Source: Acidobacteriota bacterium
Lineage (GTDB): Bacteria; Acidobacteriota; Terriglobia; Terriglobales; Acidobacteriaceae
Assembly: GCA_021809235.1 (NCBI GenBank)
Contig: JAKBAG010000109.1
Span: forward strand, 1-9,357
DNA length: 9,357 bases
Direction of reading: 5' to 3'
Both the position numbers and the translations under genes were made by a program. Positions 7,509-9,357 of this stretch are shown in pieces (within the stretch, counting starts at the first letter, position 1; the number at the start of each line of letters is the position of its first letter). The notes beneath the pieces were generated by a model. It made no database searches. It was not told where the DNA came from and worked only from the letters and a program-made list of their open reading frames with translations.

Positions 7509-7515
7509 CCGCCTT
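7509..7515 (-). promoter_or_regulatory. Shine-Dalgarno AAGGCGG deciding the nadA GTG start
   Basis: It lies six bases before the GTG at 7502 and downstream of the in-frame stop, leaving GTG as the only well-placed start. Confidence 0.55.
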
Positions 7516-7542
7516 CAGTCTGCGCAATCCAGTTCAGGGATG

Positions 7543-7704
7543 TCAGACGGTGATGTTGAAAGCCTTACACGCTGCAGCGAACTCGCTCCGACCTTTATCT
7601 TTGTCGGCCAGTCCACGGGGATGTTGCAGCTTCAAACTTGCACGGCCTCGAGGATTCGCCATGCGCTTCCATCTAGTGTAAGGGGATTTGAGATCACCCG
7701 TCAC
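7543..7704 (-). CDS. Possible small basic protein upstream of nadA
   Basis: A short frame runs from a GTG at 7704 (53 residues), or from an ATG at 7662 (39 residues), to a TGA 40 bases before nadA and on the same strand. The product is basic, with the segments KSPYTRWKRMANPRGRASLK (6-25) and DKDKGRSEFAAACKAFNITV (34-53). Composition looks protein-like and the ATG is preceded at three bases by GGAAG, which is too close to be ideal. I do not recognise the family. It could be a small gene, the C-terminal relic of a longer one (an in-frame TAG lies just above), or chance. The rest of the 354-base gap between nadA and the tRNA holds the tRNA promoter and nothing else I can support. Confidence 0.28.
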   Translation of the reverse strand: MTGDLKSPYTRWKRMANPRGRASLKLQHPRGLADKDKGRSEFAAACKAFNITV

Positions 7705-7800
7705 GATGCCGTCTTTCTACTTCGGGAGCAACTGCTGTAAAGAGGAAACCAAAATTACCCATACCAAAGACTCATCCGATCCAACCCTCGGCAGTACCCT

Positions 7801-7829
7801 TTGACGCCATCGACACACTTTGATATTTT
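7801..7829 (+). promoter_or_regulatory. Sigma70-type promoter of tRNA-Asn
   Basis: TTGACG (7801-7806) and TATTTT (7824-7829) are separated by exactly 17 bases, close to the sigma70 consensus. Transcription would begin near 7836, about 20 bases before the tRNA, leaving a short 5' leader for RNase P to remove. Confidence 0.65.
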
Positions 7830-7856
7830 GAAAGAGTCGCTCTCAACGACAGGCAT

Positions 7857-7932
<76 letters not shown>

Positions 7933-7941
7933 TAGAATCAA

Positions 7942-9162
7942 TTAGTTAGGCCGCTTTGCTTCCGTTCTCACATCCGATACCGGGGAAAATACCGGGGACT
8001 GTGCTTCAATTCCGGCCCCGTTGATGCTCTCCACCGCTCCCCGCAATTCATTCAGTGAAAAGTGACCGTACCGCGCTGCCATGCGTACCATTGTGGCCGG
8101 ACTCCAGCCTACGATCTTGGCAACCTTGGCAATCGGGGTTCCCGCATTCAGCATCCGCGAAACCGCAGTGTGCCTCAAGTCGTGGAACCGGCAAGCAAGG
8201 GGCGTAATCTCTTCTTTGGCTTCCGTCTCAGTGTCCGGTTCCGTCTCTTTCGTCTCGCCCTTGAGAATTTTTGCTGCCCGAACTCTGGCCGCTTCCCATG
8301 CTTCCTTGATGTCGCCGATGGGCTTGGACGGGTCAACGTGGTACGCCTTGGGGCTGAATTTGTCCCCGCCCGCGCCGTACCGCTCCGCTGGAAACACGTA
8401 ATGCTCCGGCTTGCGCTCCGGGAAGTGTGTCGCCCAAAAGTTGAGAGCAGCCACGGCCCGCTGACTGAGGGGAACAATGCGCCCCGTGCCAGCCGCCGTC
8501 TTATCCTTGCCAAACTTGAGGCAGCGATTCTCAAAGTCCACACAGCCCCATTGCAGAGTCCGAATCACACCGTACCGCGCGCCCGTCTCAATCGCCAGGG
8601 TGACGAATGGAACCAGAGAGCGGGAGCGGGACCGGGCGCAAGCCTGTAGCAGCGCCGTTTCCTCATCCGCTGTGATGGCCCGGCCCACGTCGTCCCGCGC
8701 GGGCAGCATCTTCACTTCCGGCTGCAACCGCGCCCACTGGCCGGAACGTTTCAGAATCGCCCGAAGTGTCCCGATCTCCAGATTGACCGTCTTTGGTGAA
8801 GCCTCGTCATCGAGGCGCGTTTGCTGGTAGCGGGCAACGTCCCGCGCGTCTATATCGCACACCAGCTTGCGGCCTAACTCCGGGAGCAAATGGGCAAGGT
8901 TGGCTTTCTCAATCGCCACGGAACGCGGAGCGAGCGTGGCTTTCTTCAAGTCCAGCCACTCATCCGCCGCAACGGAAAGCAAACGGGGCTGGTGCTGCTT
9001 TCTGATGCCCGCTGCGCCCTCTTCCAGCGCACGGCGGCGCTTATCCTCAATCTTCAAGGCGAGCGTCTTGGAGCGCGTTCCCGTGCTCTCCCGGATGCGC
9101 TGGCCGTGGAAGAGAAAATCCATCGTCCAAACCTTGCTGCCTTTGTATCGAAAGATCGACAT
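7942..9162 (-). CDS. Tyrosine recombinase / phage-type integrase
   Basis: The 406-residue protein should integrate and excise the element by site-specific recombination through a covalent 3'-phosphotyrosine. The N-terminus has a short arm-binding-like domain (IFRYKGSKVWTMDF, 3-16) typical of island integrases. A SAM-like core-binding domain spans about 63-145. The catalytic domain has Arg196 (ETGARYGVIRTLQW), a candidate Lys219 or Lys221 (GKDKTAAGTGRIVPL, 218-232), the HxxR box His327/Arg330 (FHDLRHTAVSRML), Trp353 in the position often held by His or Trp (VGWSP), and nucleophile Tyr365 (MAARYGHFS). All key residues look intact. A very acidic insertion (about 302-319) sits just before the HxxR box. 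GGAGG (9171-9175) eight bases before the ATG fixes the start, which overlaps the stop of the upstream gene (TAATG). It converges on tRNA-Asn, marking the edge of a genomic island or prophage. Confidence 0.93.
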   Translation of the reverse strand: MSIFRYKGSKVWTMDFLFHGQRIRESTGTRSKTLALKIEDKRRRALEEGAAGIRKQHQPRLLSVAADEWLDLKKATLAPRSVAIEKANLAHLLPELGRKLVCDIDARDVARYQQTRLDDEASPKTVNLEIGTLRAILKRSGQWARLQPEVKMLPARDDVGRAITADEETALLQACARSRSRSLVPFVTLAIETGARYGVIRTLQWGCVDFENRCLKFGKDKTAAGTGRIVPLSQRAVAALNFWATHFPERKPEHYVFPAERYGAGGDKFSPKAYHVDPSKPIGDIKEAWEAARVRAAKILKGETKETEPDTETEAKEEITPLACRFHDLRHTAVSRMLNAGTPIAKVAKIVGWSPATMVRMAARYGHFSLNELRGAVESINGAGIEAQSPVFSPVSDVRTEAKRPN

Positions 9163-9356
9163 TACGATGTCCTCCGTTTGCGGTTTCCCTGGATGCTTGG
9201 TCTGCTCTTTGCACGTTTCTCATTTCCCTTTTCACGATAGTCAGTCATGTATTCCCTTCGCTTCTTCTTGAAGGCTTCGCTCTGACTGTGTTCTTTTTGC
9301 CTACAGGCTGTGCCGCAGAAACGCTGGTCATCGCGCAGCGAGTAGAGCCATTTCTC
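9162..9356 (-). CDS. Basic Cys-containing protein, C-terminal part, coupled to the integrase (5' end outside window)
   Basis: The frame is open from the right edge to a TAA, giving the last 64 residues of a protein I cannot name. Near its start is RFCGTACRQKEH (fragment residues 12-23), a C-x3-C pair followed by basic residues, like the second half of small zinc-binding modules seen in phage and mobile-element proteins; the other metal ligands would lie outside the window. The rest is strongly basic (FKKKRREYMTDYREK, 30-44, then a Lys/Arg/Ser-rich tail), suggesting nucleic-acid binding. Its TAA shares one base with the integrase ATG (TAATG), and the integrase Shine-Dalgarno lies in its last codons, so the two are probably co-transcribed and translationally coupled. 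A role as an excision or control factor is conceivable by position only. The frame is real in my view; the function is open. Confidence 0.55.
   Translation of the reverse strand, partial: EKWLYSLRDDQRFCGTACRQKEHSQSEAFKKKRREYMTDYREKGNEKRAKSRPSIQGNRKRRTS
9171..9175 (-). promoter_or_regulatory. Shine-Dalgarno GGAGG of the integrase
   Basis: GGAGG on the minus strand lies eight bases before the ATG at 9162, inside the last codons of the upstream gene. It supports coupled translation. Confidence 0.65.
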
Positions 9357-9357
9357 G

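Noticed and set aside
7474..7740. Plus-strand 88-codon frame in the gap before tRNA-Asn
   Set aside because: It is Ser/Thr-rich without motifs, starts inside antisense nadA, and has no ribosome-binding site.
8062..8649. Plus-strand 195-codon frame inside the integrase region
   Set aside because: It is antisense to the integrase catalytic domain, which has its full set of active-site residues.

Overview
This window reads as a stretch of ordinary bacterial chromosome followed, at its right edge, by the start of an integrated genetic element. The genes are dense, moderately GC-rich, mostly carry Shine-Dalgarno motifs, and use both ATG and GTG starts. The mix (a MASE1-PAS-GGDEF diguanylate cyclase, a class IIB fructose-bisphosphate aldolase, a long NadA and an FtsB/DivIC-like protein next to a phosphohexomutase) suggests a Gram-negative, possibly an acidobacterium. 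That placement is an impression from protein flavour, not proof.

Left part, plus strand (2-2269): the tail of a HAD-family hydrolase, a complete alpha-D-phosphohexomutase (phosphoglucomutase/phosphomannomutase), and 29 bases later a small membrane coiled-coil protein of the FtsB/DivIC family. These could form one transcript linking sugar-phosphate metabolism with envelope and division functions. The run ends convergently against the next block.

Middle part, minus strand (7502 down to 2304): read in the direction of transcription, this holds nadA (quinolinate synthase), a 63-residue protein whose ATG overlaps the nadA stop by four bases, fba (fructose-bisphosphate aldolase), a strong hairpin terminator, a DUF421/YetF-like membrane protein, and a three-domain membrane diguanylate cyclase with an intact product-inhibition site. 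A possible 53-residue reading frame lies just upstream of nadA.

Right part (7801-9357): a sigma70-like promoter drives a tRNA-Asn(GTT) gene with an encoded CCA. Ten bases beyond it is the end of a tyrosine-recombinase integrase pointing back at the tRNA. This is the usual layout of a genomic island or prophage inserted at a tRNA 3' end. Upstream of the integrase, the last 64 codons of a basic Cys-containing protein end in a stop that overlaps the integrase ATG (TAATG), so the two are probably co-transcribed. The element continues beyond the right edge.

I see no CRISPR array, rRNA, transposase or evident new multi-gene system. The most worthwhile items are the tRNA/integrase boundary, the gene coupled to the integrase, and the small gene coupled to nadA.
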